From contig DAOWNP010000009.1 of NCBI GenBank assembly GCA_030642545.1, positions 1-17,756 of the forward strand: 17,756 bases of DNA, in the 5' to 3' direction. This document shows, one piece after another, positions 7,408 to 14,401 of the stretch. Position 1 is the stretch's first letter, and each line of letters opens with the position of its first letter. The DNA is from Desulfobacteraceae bacterium. GTDB taxonomy: Bacteria > Desulfobacterota > Desulfobacteria > Desulfobacterales > DAOWNP01. A program made the translations under genes and the position numbers. The notes beneath the pieces are model-generated. The model saw nothing but the letters and a program-made list of their open reading frames with translations. It did not search any database and was not told the DNA's origin.

Positions 7408-8145
7408 TCAACCTTTTTTGGATAAAACAGGTACAACTTTAATATCACCCCAAAAACCAATCTCATCATCTTTTACAATAACTATACCCAAAACACCTTT
7501 TATCCCCTCCCCAAATAATAGTGCATTATGAATATCTTTTGTGGTTTTTACCCTGTTTGCCACAGATGTTGCAGCTGCATCTGCAATTGCTCCTGATTTA
7601 GATATCACACATACTGCATCAGCTTTCCCATAACTTAGTGAATGACCTATGGTTCCTGATGATGTACATATGGAAAGCGGCTGTTTTGAACAATCAACAG
7701 ATATTCCAATACGCATATTCAAAGGCGATTTTCCTGAAAATATAGCTATTGTTGCATGTTTTTCTGTTTTTAGAAAAATATCTCCACCATTTTCCACAAT
7801 AACATAATCTGAATAAGCAAGCAAACCACAACCAGCATATTCGGCAACTGAACCTGCTACTGCTGCCATAGGCCCCACTCCGGCAACAATCCCTGCATTA
7901 AGCATTTTTTTTATTATATCCGGTGCTGAATCATCCATCTCAAGAGGATGCAGTGCTGTTTTAAACAAAGGGTGGCAGTGAATATAATACTCTATGTATC
8001 TGCGACATTCTAAAATTAGAGCTCTTGCTTTTGATCTAAGATCAAAACTGGTAGAGACCAGTAAATCTGTCTCTTTTTCAACAATACAATACGATGTTAA
8101 CTCATTATCACAAACAAGATTGCGATAAATTTTTTTTCTATACAT
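7408..8145 (-). CDS. UPF0280 family protein (ApbE-like fold)
   Basis: A 245-residue protein matching the UPF0280 family. Recognisable blocks are YRKKIY near the N-terminus, HPLF near 59, a Gly-rich GVGPMAAVAGSVAEYAG block (about 90-106), VIVENGGDIFL (about 116-126) and SSGTIGHSLSYGKADAVCV (about 162-180). The ADAAATSVAN segment follows. The same blocks occur in ApbE flavin transferases, to which UPF0280 is related, so flavin binding or transfer is plausible but unproven. The function of the family is not established. It stands alone, about 100 bp from its neighbours on each side, with no good ribosome-binding site. A TATTATAG on the minus strand about 40 bp upstream might be a -10 box. Confidence 0.8.
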   Translation of the reverse strand: MYRKKIYRNLVCDNELTSYCIVEKETDLLVSTSFDLRSKARALILECRRYIEYYIHCHPLFKTALHPLEMDDSAPDIIKKMLNAGIVAGVGPMAAVAGSVAEYAGCGLLAYSDYVIVENGGDIFLKTEKHATIAIFSGKSPLNMRIGISVDCSKQPLSICTSSGTIGHSLSYGKADAVCVISKSGAIADAAATSVANRVKTTKDIHNALLFGEGIKGVLGIVIVKDDEIGFWGDIKVVPVLSKKG

Positions 8146-8249
8146 TTTAATATCTATTTCTAAATTCGAATGAATTCCTAAACTATAATAAAAATTAAAA
8201 ACTTCTGGGATTCGCTGTGCTCAAACAGTTATATTTTTTTGATTTTACC

Positions 8250-9425
8250 CTACAAAATATTCAAAGATTTTGTGAGTCTTTCAGGACACATCATAAGAAA
8301 ATAACGATCTGTCATTCCTGAAATAAAATCTCTTACTATTTCAGCTTTTTTTGATGATAAAATATAAGACTCCGACATATTTTTCAAATAATTTTTAAAA
8401 AGTGGAGACTCTTTATTTTCTTTTTCAATATCATTTAAATACGATTCAAATAAAAACAGATAGAGTTTTTTTATATTTTTATAATGCTTTTTTATCTTCT
8501 TATTCAGATAAATATATTCATAGTTAAATTTTTTAAGCAGCTGTAATGCTTCTGATATTTCGGGACTAAATAAAATACAATCTTTATCTTTACTATTTAT
8601 AATCAGATCGGTTACAAGATTAAATACAATCTTTCCATTTGAATCCCCCAGTATTTTCACACATTTTTCAGGGATCATAGATTTTGATATAATATCTAAT
8701 CTGACAGCATCTTCCAAGTCTCTTCCAATATAACCTATAGTATCAGCAAATCTTACAACACATCCTTCCATAGTCATAGGTACAAGTTGTTTTTTATTAT
8801 CTTTTTTTTTATCTTTTATTTCCCTGTCCAAATCAGTAAAAACTTTATTTTTTTCAGGTGAAAGCATTTGAACATGTATTTCTCCATCATGACATAAAAT
8901 CCCATCCAACACCTGCATACTTAAATTTATACCACAACCTTTTTGTTCCACATGATCTAAAAAATGCACACCCTGCACACTGTGACAAAAAAAACCAATA
9001 TTTTGCTGTCTGCAAAGAAAAGACAAAAAAGATTCACCATCATGGCCAAAAGGAGGATGACCTATATCATGTCCGAGAGCTATTGCCTCTATTAAATCTT
9101 CATTTAAACATAAAAAACGGCCTATAGTTCTTCCTATTTTGGATACAAGCTGAACATGCAACACTCTATGAGTAATATGATCATTTTTAATAAGATAAAA
9201 AACCTGGGTTTTATCAATATATCTTGTGTAAGCAAGAGAGTTGAGAATTCTGTCAGAATCAATTGAAAATGCAGACCTGTAATCTATATTATCTCTTTTA
9301 TTGTTTTCTTCAAATCTGCGAAAAGCATGAGAGCTTAATGTTGCATGGTGTATAAGAGATTTTCTCTCTTTTCCCTCAGATAATTTTTTTAAAAAATCTA
9401 ATTTCTGATCATTATATCTCTTCAT
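8250..9425 (-). CDS. dgt: Deoxyguanosinetriphosphate triphosphohydrolase-like protein (HD domain)
   Basis: A 391-residue HD-superfamily enzyme of the Dgt type, which hydrolyses dGTP (or other dNTPs) to the nucleoside and tripolyphosphate. The metal-binding set is visible: HRVLHVQLVSKIGRTIGR, then LNEDLIEAIALGHDIGHPPFGHDGE with the HD pair, then LCHDGE, and later VRFADTIGYIGRDLEDA with the last Asp. The N-terminal R.A.RRFEEN...DYRSAFSIDSDRI region is also family-typical. The start ATG is the last complete copy of a 13-bp tandem repeat, in which AGAG a few bases upstream serves as a weak ribosome-binding site. The gene is probably co-transcribed with the ATP-grasp gene 25 nt upstream. The exact nucleotide preference cannot be read from sequence. 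Confidence 0.88.
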   Translation of the reverse strand: MKRYNDQKLDFLKKLSEGKERKSLIHHATLSSHAFRRFEENNKRDNIDYRSAFSIDSDRILNSLAYTRYIDKTQVFYLIKNDHITHRVLHVQLVSKIGRTIGRFLCLNEDLIEAIALGHDIGHPPFGHDGESFLSFLCRQQNIGFFCHSVQGVHFLDHVEQKGCGINLSMQVLDGILCHDGEIHVQMLSPEKNKVFTDLDREIKDKKKDNKKQLVPMTMEGCVVRFADTIGYIGRDLEDAVRLDIISKSMIPEKCVKILGDSNGKIVFNLVTDLIINSKDKDCILFSPEISEALQLLKKFNYEYIYLNKKIKKHYKNIKKLYLFLFESYLNDIEKENKESPLFKNYLKNMSESYILSSKKAEIVRDFISGMTDRYFLMMCPERLTKSLNIL

Positions 9426-9464
9426 TATATCTCTTCATTATATCTCTTCATTATATCTCTTCAT
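9413..9464. repeat. 13-bp tandem repeat, four perfect copies, at a gene junction
   Basis: On the minus strand the unit is ATGAAGAGATATA, repeated four times without a mismatch and followed by a partial ATG. The first copy encodes the end of the ATP-grasp protein, whose TAA is completed at the border with copy two. The fourth copy supplies the start codon and first four codons of the dGTPase. Each unit carries its own ATG with an AGAG before it. Because 13 is not a multiple of three, the internal ATGs shift frame and read only eight codons before a TAA. Confidence 0.95.
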
Positions 9465-10236
9465 TATCAATCATTTTTTCCATAAGCTTATGATAATTTA
9501 TTCCAGCTTTTCTAAATCCCTCCTTACCATACTTCATATTTGCTTCAATAACATAATAACGATTTTTGCTTTTTATTATATCTATTCCTACATCATTCCA
9601 GCCACATTTTTTTGCTGTATAAAGTGCAAGATCTAATGCCTGGTCTGGTACATCAGCAAGACTAACCATCCCACCCTGAGCTATATTACTTCTAAATTCA
9701 CCTTTTTTTGCTATTCTCCAGTAAGCATGTGCAACACTATCCCCTATTATCACAACACGAATATCCCTGTCTGATTCCAAATATTCCTGGATATAGGCTG
9801 CATGGGTCATTTTTTTATATGACTCCAGTTCATTTTGATTTTTTATTAAAAAAACACCTCTTCCGAGAGCAGAACCTTTTGGAATTTTTGCAATAAAAGG
9901 AAATTTAAAATAATCAGTTATTCTTTTTTTCTGGTTATTTCCATAAAATATTTTAGTTTTCGGATGAGATATTTTAAGTACATTAAAAAGTGCTGTCTGT
10001 TTAATTTTATCCTGAACAAATCTATAAGTCTGACAACTTGGAAAAATTTTTTTCCCCATAGCATCAAAAATATCTGCATAAAATACAGAAGGGTAATAGA
10101 TCTTTACTGCTTTAAATATCAGCTGTCTGTTATCAGGTAAATAATTGGAAAAATCAGGTAAAACACCTAATGTTATTACATTCGTACATTTGATCAGTCT
10201 TTTTTCAAGAGCCACATTTTTTTTAGGTTTAATCAA
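9451..10236 (-). CDS. RimK-like ATP-grasp domain protein
   Basis: A 261-residue protein with the ATP-grasp fold of the RimK/glutathione-synthetase group, which ligates a carboxylate to an amine or thiol using ATP. Visible blocks are FPFIAKIPKGSALGRGVFLI (ATP-binding lysine and Gly-rich loop, about 132-152), YIQEYLESDRDIRVVIIGD (about 168-187), a SNIAQGG segment (about 203-209) and the metal-binding GIDIIKSKNRYYVIEAN (about 237-253). No ATG occurs in the first 59 codons, so translation must begin at a non-ATG codon. TTG 10236 is the first after an in-frame TAG three codons upstream, and GTG at codon 8 is an alternative; neither has a clear ribosome-binding site. The stop falls inside the 13-bp repeat. 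The substrate is unknown. Confidence 0.82.
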   Translation of the reverse strand: MIKPKKNVALEKRLIKCTNVITLGVLPDFSNYLPDNRQLIFKAVKIYYPSVFYADIFDAMGKKIFPSCQTYRFVQDKIKQTALFNVLKISHPKTKIFYGNNQKKRITDYFKFPFIAKIPKGSALGRGVFLIKNQNELESYKKMTHAAYIQEYLESDRDIRVVIIGDSVAHAYWRIAKKGEFRSNIAQGGMVSLADVPDQALDLALYTAKKCGWNDVGIDIIKSKNRYYVIEANMKYGKEGFRKAGINYHKLMEKMIDNEEI

Positions 10237-10263
10237 TTTATTCTATGTTTTGGGTTTGGGTAT

Positions 10264-11034
10264 TCACATTTTTTTTAATACAAATTTTGAAGGTGATACA
10301 TTAACATTTACCCAGCAACGTCTGACATCAAGTAAAATTTCAACTCTGTTTTTACCCGATATAAGCAGTTTTGCTGGAAGAATAAAACCATCAATATTAA
10401 CTGTTTTTACAAATACAGCTCCATAGATAAATTTTTTCTTTTTATACTGCTCTTTTTTATATGCATTACCAAAATCATCGTTAAAATAGATTTTTTCACT
10501 TACCTTTCCTCTGCATTTTTTAAGCAAAATGTTTTTTTCTTTATTTGTTTTATTTTCAACAAAATTAGCAGAATCATATTCACAACAGGGAATAATACCT
10601 GATAAAAGCTTAATTAAATCATCTGCATAAATATCTATTTTTAATAACTTGTAAAGATTGGGGTTTTTCCTTCTTTTTCGAGAAAATTTATGCTTGTAAA
10701 ATGCACCGAGATCCATATAAAAATATTTACCATCAGCTGCTATTCTTGCAGCAGGCTGACCTGATATCATCAATATTTCTATTCTAAGTTTATCAGGACG
10801 CAAAAAAAGCCAGGCTATTTTAAAACTCTGGGACATCCCTTTTTTATCTGTTATTTTTATTTTCCCGATACCTTTAGCTGATTGCAGGTCTTTATTAACA
10901 TATGCAATCTGTAAAAGTTTATTTTTTACTTCTTGCTCTATCGGAATCTTTTTTTCACAAGGAGATAAAATTGCACACCCATAAAAAAAAAGCAGGGAAA
11001 ATAGCATAAGACCATTACTTATTTTTCTATTCAT
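10264..11034 (-). CDS. LolB/DUF4292-like outer-membrane lipoprotein
   Basis: A 256-residue predicted lipoprotein. The signal sequence MNRKISNGLMLFSLLFFYGC ends in a lipobox with Cys20 as the lipidation site. The body has the LolB-like pattern: SAKGIGKIKITDKKG, FKIAWLFLRPDKLRIEIL, GQPAARIAADGKYFYMD, and later strands VKTVNIDGFILPAKLLIS. It is predicted to form a half-barrel that cradles a lipid or lipoprotein acyl chain in the periplasm. The match is to the broader LolA/LolB-like superfamily (DUF4292), so I do not assign lolB itself. Its ATG overlaps the stop of the TPR lipoprotein gene (ATGA), suggesting coupled synthesis and joint action at the envelope. Confidence 0.68.
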   Translation of the reverse strand: MNRKISNGLMLFSLLFFYGCAILSPCEKKIPIEQEVKNKLLQIAYVNKDLQSAKGIGKIKITDKKGMSQSFKIAWLFLRPDKLRIEILMISGQPAARIAADGKYFYMDLGAFYKHKFSRKRRKNPNLYKLLKIDIYADDLIKLLSGIIPCCEYDSANFVENKTNKEKNILLKKCRGKVSEKIYFNDDFGNAYKKEQYKKKKFIYGAVFVKTVNIDGFILPAKLLISGKNRVEILLDVRRCWVNVNVSPSKFVLKKM

Positions 11035-12824
11035 TTTTTTACAGACCTGATCTTTTCTTTAAGATCAGGGTTTTCCTCTGTAGAATATTTTAGAGCTTTT
11101 TTATAATATGTGAGGGCTTTTTTATAATTTTTTACAGCATAAAACAGATCGCCCAAATGTTCTAAAAGTATAGGGTCGGAAGGGACATCTTTTACCGCTT
11201 TTTTTAAATATATTTCAGCTTTTTTATACATACCCTTTTTGTAATACAACCATCCTAAACTATCTGTAATATATGGATCATCAGGTTTGTATTTTAAAGC
11301 TTTTATTATTAATTTTTCAGCCTCGTCATACCTGATACCCATATCAACATAAGTATAACCAATATAATTAAGTGCACTGGCATTTTCAGGCTCAACTGAC
11401 AATATTTTTTTCATCTGTTCTAAGGATTTTTCCTTTTTCCCCCATTTATCATATAAAACACCTAAAGCAAATAAAACTTTTGTGTTTTCAGGATCTGATT
11501 TTAAAGCTTTTTTTAGGGCTTTTTCAGCTTCTTCAAACTGCTTTAGTTCCTGGTGAAATAAACCAAGATACACAAGATATTCAATATTTCCAGGAGCATT
11601 TTTAAGTAATTTTTCTATTATAACAACGGCTTCTTCATATTTTTCTTCACCTTTTAATAAAAAAGCAATATTTAACATTGAAAATTCATAAAGATTAGAA
11701 TCCGCATCTACCTTTTTATAATGTATGACAGCTTTTTTAACATTACCCTCCTGTGTATAAGCCAAAGCCATAGTATAGTGTATTTTAGATTTATCAGATG
11801 TTTTTTCCAATAACTGTTTTAAAATAATAACAGCATCATTATTTCGCTTATTATTTATTAATCTCTTCGCTACTATTTTTAACACATTATCTGTATCATT
11901 CAGACTTTTTCCTATAAGCATATCAAAATACTTTTGTGCTTTTTTAAGATCACCTGTTCTTTTATAACTAAGTCCTAATTCAATTAAAGCATTAATATTA
12001 TCTGGATAAAGCTTTAACAAGTCATTACAAATTGAAACAATCTGTTTCTCATAATAAACATTTTTTTGTGATTTTCTATCACCTTTCTCATCAATCTCTT
12101 TTGTGTAAAGTAAAACAACTTCAAGACGCGGCTCTATAAGCTCAGGTGACAGCTGAATTGTTTTTAACAATGCTTTTTCAGCCTGCCTGAATTTACCTTG
12201 TTTTACATAAAGCTTTCCAAGAAAAAAATAAGCAGCATAAAACTGCGGATCTATTTTTAGACATTTTTTATATGTCTTTATTGCAGCATCATATTCATTT
12301 TTTTCATAATAAATATTACCTAACATCATAGCTACTTTCTTTTTTGTCGGGTCTATTTTTAAAACCTTTTCATAACTATCTATAGCTTTTTCATAATTCT
12401 TCATGCTTTTTTGAATATTTCCATATAAAATCAACCCTTCCACATAATTTTCATCAATTTTGAAAATTTCCTCAAGATTTTTTATGGATTCGGCAATATC
12501 ATTGTTATACATATATAAAACAGCAAGTTCTTTTTTCAAAAAAGAAGATTTAGGATCATACCTTACAGACATATTCAATAATAAAATAGCCTGCTTTAAA
12601 TTATTTTCGTTAAGCTTTACTTGTGAAAGAAGAAAATAATAATAAGGAGATTCTCCTGATCTTATCCTGAAAACCTCTTCTTTTTTTTGTGTTTGTTCTT
12701 TTTTTTGCTCTTGCTTCTGTTTTTCATCAGTCTGCATCTTGGATGTATCTGAGTTTAATAAACAACCCACTATAAAAATCAGAGTAAATATAAAAAAAAT
12801 TAGTTTATAATATTGTTTTCCCAT
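11031..12824 (-). CDS. TPR-repeat lipoprotein
   Basis: A predicted lipoprotein of 597 residues. From ATG 12824 the signal sequence MGKQYYKLIFFIFTLIFIVGC gives a lipobox with Cys21. I prefer this start to the upstream TTG at 12833 because AGGA lies about 10 bases before the ATG but almost touches the TTG. After a Gln/Lys/Glu-rich linker (about 30-50), the rest is an array of roughly a dozen or more tetratricopeptide repeats (for example NYEKAIDSYEKVLKIDP, QFEEAEKALKKALKSDP, MYKKAEIYLKKAVKDVP). It should be an envelope-anchored scaffold for protein complexes; the partner is unknown. The overlapping lipoprotein gene downstream is the first candidate. Confidence 0.88.
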   Translation of the reverse strand: MGKQYYKLIFFIFTLIFIVGCLLNSDTSKMQTDEKQKQEQKKEQTQKKEEVFRIRSGESPYYYFLLSQVKLNENNLKQAILLLNMSVRYDPKSSFLKKELAVLYMYNNDIAESIKNLEEIFKIDENYVEGLILYGNIQKSMKNYEKAIDSYEKVLKIDPTKKKVAMMLGNIYYEKNEYDAAIKTYKKCLKIDPQFYAAYFFLGKLYVKQGKFRQAEKALLKTIQLSPELIEPRLEVVLLYTKEIDEKGDRKSQKNVYYEKQIVSICNDLLKLYPDNINALIELGLSYKRTGDLKKAQKYFDMLIGKSLNDTDNVLKIVAKRLINNKRNNDAVIILKQLLEKTSDKSKIHYTMALAYTQEGNVKKAVIHYKKVDADSNLYEFSMLNIAFLLKGEEKYEEAVVIIEKLLKNAPGNIEYLVYLGLFHQELKQFEEAEKALKKALKSDPENTKVLFALGVLYDKWGKKEKSLEQMKKILSVEPENASALNYIGYTYVDMGIRYDEAEKLIIKALKYKPDDPYITDSLGWLYYKKGMYKKAEIYLKKAVKDVPSDPILLEHLGDLFYAVKNYKKALTYYKKALKYSTEENPDLKEKIRSVKK

Positions 12825-12945
12825 ATAAAACAAATCCTAAATTAAGATAGTAAGATATTATCCTGCACGCAAATAACAAACCATATGATTTAATTTTAAG
12901 TTTTTCTTAGCTCAAAAAATAGATACAAAACACTAAGAAATATGG

Positions 12946-12983
12946 ACAAAATTAAAACTAAACTATAACTATCCAATAGTTTA
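12946..12983 (-). terminator. Putative AT-rich terminator after the sigma-factor gene
   Basis: On the minus strand a perfect 8-bp stem, TAAACTAT/ATAGTTTA (12959-12966 and 12976-12983, loop 9 nt), lies 22 nt after the sigma-factor stop. It is followed by GTTTTAATTTTG. The stem is weak (one G-C pair), so termination may be inefficient. A second perfect 8-bp inverted repeat, TTTCTTAG/CTAAGAAA, is at 12903-12910 and 12933-12940. Confidence 0.4.
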
Positions 12984-13005
12984 AAATAAATCAGCTTCAT
13001 TGATT

Positions 13006-13929
13006 TTATTTACGGGATGTGAATTCTGGCATTTCATTTTTAAAAAAAAACTTAAACTTTTTTATTATATTATTTTCAACCTGCCTGACTCTTTCTCTTG
13101 AAATTTTATATTTATCCCCTATCTCCTGCAAAGTTACAGATGATTCAGAAAAGATACGACTGTTAAAAATTTCAAGCTCTCTATCTGAAAGAGTTTTTTT
13201 AAACTCTTCTATTTTTAGATGGAGCATATTTTTAAGTTCTTTGTTAGCCAGTTGATCCTCCGCAGATTCACCAGGTGAAGGCAAAAAATCTACTTTTCTT
13301 GTATTTGAATCTTCTTTTACAGGTGCATCAAGAGAAACATCCCAGCTATTAAGCCTCATATCCATATCTATAACTTCTTTTTCAGACACCCCAAGTCGTT
13401 CAGATAATAATTTTGGCTGTGGATCAAATCCGTTTTCTATAAGTTTTTGCTTTTCCTTTTTTAATTTAAAAAAAAGTTTTCTCTGACCCTGTGTAGTACC
13501 AATTTTTACAAGCCTCCAGTTATCCATAATAAATTTTAATATATAAGCCTTAATCCAAAAAGAGGCATAATATGAAAATTTTACATTTTTATATGGATTA
13601 AATTTCTTGACAGCCTGTACAAGACCAATATTTCCTTCCTGAATAAGATCCAAAAGATTTTGCATCCAAACCCTTTGAAACTCAATTGATATTTTAACAA
13701 CAAGTCTTAAATTTGAAGTTACAAGAATATATGCTGCTTCAGAATCCCCTTCCAACTGAACTTTTTTACCTAATTCAACTTCCTGCTCTCTTGTTAGTAA
13801 ACCATATTTACTTATTTCTGAAAAATACTGCTTAAGAGGATCATATTTTACAATATTTTTTTCAGAAGAGGAAACAACAGGCAACAGTTTTACCTTATTC
13901 CCCTTTTTTTTAGATGACTTAATTTTCAT
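13006..13929 (-). CDS. rpoH: RNA polymerase sigma factor, RpoH-like (sigma-32)
   Basis: A 307-residue sigma-70 family factor. Region 1.2 is DPLKQYFSEISKYGLLTREQEVELG (30-54). Region 2 spans about 70-140 (NLRLVVKISIEF, DLIQEGNIGLVQAVKKF, KFSYYASFWIKAYILKFIMDNW). Next is the RpoH-box-like QRKLFFKL at 149-156, the segment specific to heat-shock sigma-32 factors. Region 4 ends with the -35-binding HTH (VTLQEIGDKYKISRERVRQVE, about 265-285). It should direct RNA polymerase to heat-shock or related stress promoters. The ATG has no Shine-Dalgarno, and a TATAAT lies only 6 nt upstream, with a perfect inverted repeat before that. A divergent, lineage-specific RpoH paralogue is also possible. Confidence 0.85.
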   Translation of the reverse strand: MKIKSSKKKGNKVKLLPVVSSSEKNIVKYDPLKQYFSEISKYGLLTREQEVELGKKVQLEGDSEAAYILVTSNLRLVVKISIEFQRVWMQNLLDLIQEGNIGLVQAVKKFNPYKNVKFSYYASFWIKAYILKFIMDNWRLVKIGTTQGQRKLFFKLKKEKQKLIENGFDPQPKLLSERLGVSEKEVIDMDMRLNSWDVSLDAPVKEDSNTRKVDFLPSPGESAEDQLANKELKNMLHLKIEEFKKTLSDRELEIFNSRIFSESSVTLQEIGDKYKISRERVRQVENNIIKKFKFFFKNEMPEFTSRK

Positions 13930-13935
13930 ATGTTA

Positions 13936-13941
13936 ATTATA
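13936..13941 (-). promoter_or_regulatory. Possible -10 box giving a leaderless sigma-factor mRNA
   Basis: TATAAT on the minus strand ends 6 nt before the ATG. If it is used, transcription would begin at or near the A of the start codon, consistent with the absence of a Shine-Dalgarno. No -35 consensus is found 16-18 bp upstream; that region is occupied by the 15-bp inverted repeat. Confidence 0.3.
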
Positions 13942-13952
13942 AAAAATATATG

Positions 13953-13990
13953 TATTATTATGTATAAATGTTAACTTATACATAATAATA
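13953..13990. repeat. Perfect 15-bp inverted repeat upstream of the sigma-factor gene
   Basis: Arms TATTATTATGTATAA (13953-13967) and TTATACATAATAATA (13976-13990) are perfectly complementary around an 8-nt spacer. The repeat begins 23 bp from the start codon. It could be an operator for a dimeric regulator covering the -35 region. If transcription starts further upstream, it could instead be a hairpin in the leader that acts as an attenuator or temperature-responsive element. On the minus strand it is followed by a T-rich run. Confidence 0.9.
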
Positions 13991-14149
13991 AAATTTGCAT
14001 TGAGGTAACAGCCTGTCGAGCCATAACACTTTAAGATTCCTAACTCTATTCTACTATTTCAAAATTTACAACATTTTTATAAAATCACAAGATTAATCTT
14101 TAACAAATCAAGATATATAATTTTATTTATATCTTTTTTAAAAAAAATA

Positions 14150-14178
14150 TGGACATATAAATTAGCATATGTTACAAA
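14150..14178 (+). promoter_or_regulatory. Putative promoter of the tRNA-Arg gene
   Basis: TGGACA at 14150-14155 (5 of 6 to TTGACA) and TACAAA at 14173-14178 (4 of 6 to TATAAT) are separated by 17 bp. They would start transcription a few bases before the tRNA. The rest of the 260-bp gap (13930-14189) is AT-rich, with a weak AGATATA/TATATCT hairpin at 14111-14134; I see no gene in it. Confidence 0.45.
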
Positions 14179-14189
14179 AATATTCTTTA

Positions 14190-14266
<77 letters not shown>

Positions 14267-14274
14267 TTAAAATT

Positions 14275-14316
14275 AAAGCTCTATAGGACATCTCCTGTAG
14301 AGCTTTTTAATTTTTG
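14275..14316. terminator. Strong, probably bidirectional Rho-independent terminator
   Basis: A 12-bp stem, AGCTCTATAGGA/TCCTGTAGAGCT, with loop CATC and one G-T pair, extends by flanking A-T pairs. It is followed by TTTTTAATTTTTG on the + strand and by T-rich sequence on the minus strand. It can end the tRNA transcript from the left and the defence-operon transcript from the right. Confidence 0.85.
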
Positions 14317-14333
14317 TGGGTTATTCATAATAT

Positions 14334-14372
14334 CGAATTTCATCCCGCCTTAACGGGAATCTCAACAATTCG
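14334..14372. repeat. Nested inverted repeat between tRNA-Arg and the toxin gene
   Basis: Outer arms CGAATT/AATTCG (14334-14339 and 14367-14372) enclose an inner CCCG/CGGG hairpin (14344-14347 and 14354-14357). It lies 29 bp beyond the operon stop and could be a further terminator or RNA-stabilising structure for the operon's 3' end. There is no T-run. Confidence 0.4.
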
Positions 14373-14401
14373 AATTTTGCTTGGCACGAAAATTAGCATT
14401 G

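Noticed and set aside
8146..8249. Possible terminator or promoter between dgt and the UPF0280 gene
   Set aside because: Only 4-bp stems (AACT/AGTT, CTGT/ACAG) before a T-run and a lone TATTATAG; too weak to list.
9413..9464. CRISPR-like repeat array
   Set aside because: The 13-bp units are directly adjacent with no spacers, so this is a simple tandem repeat.
12825..12833. TTG start for the TPR lipoprotein at 12833
   Set aside because: The AGGA almost touches the TTG but is well spaced for ATG 12824, and the lipoprotein signal sequence starts naturally there.
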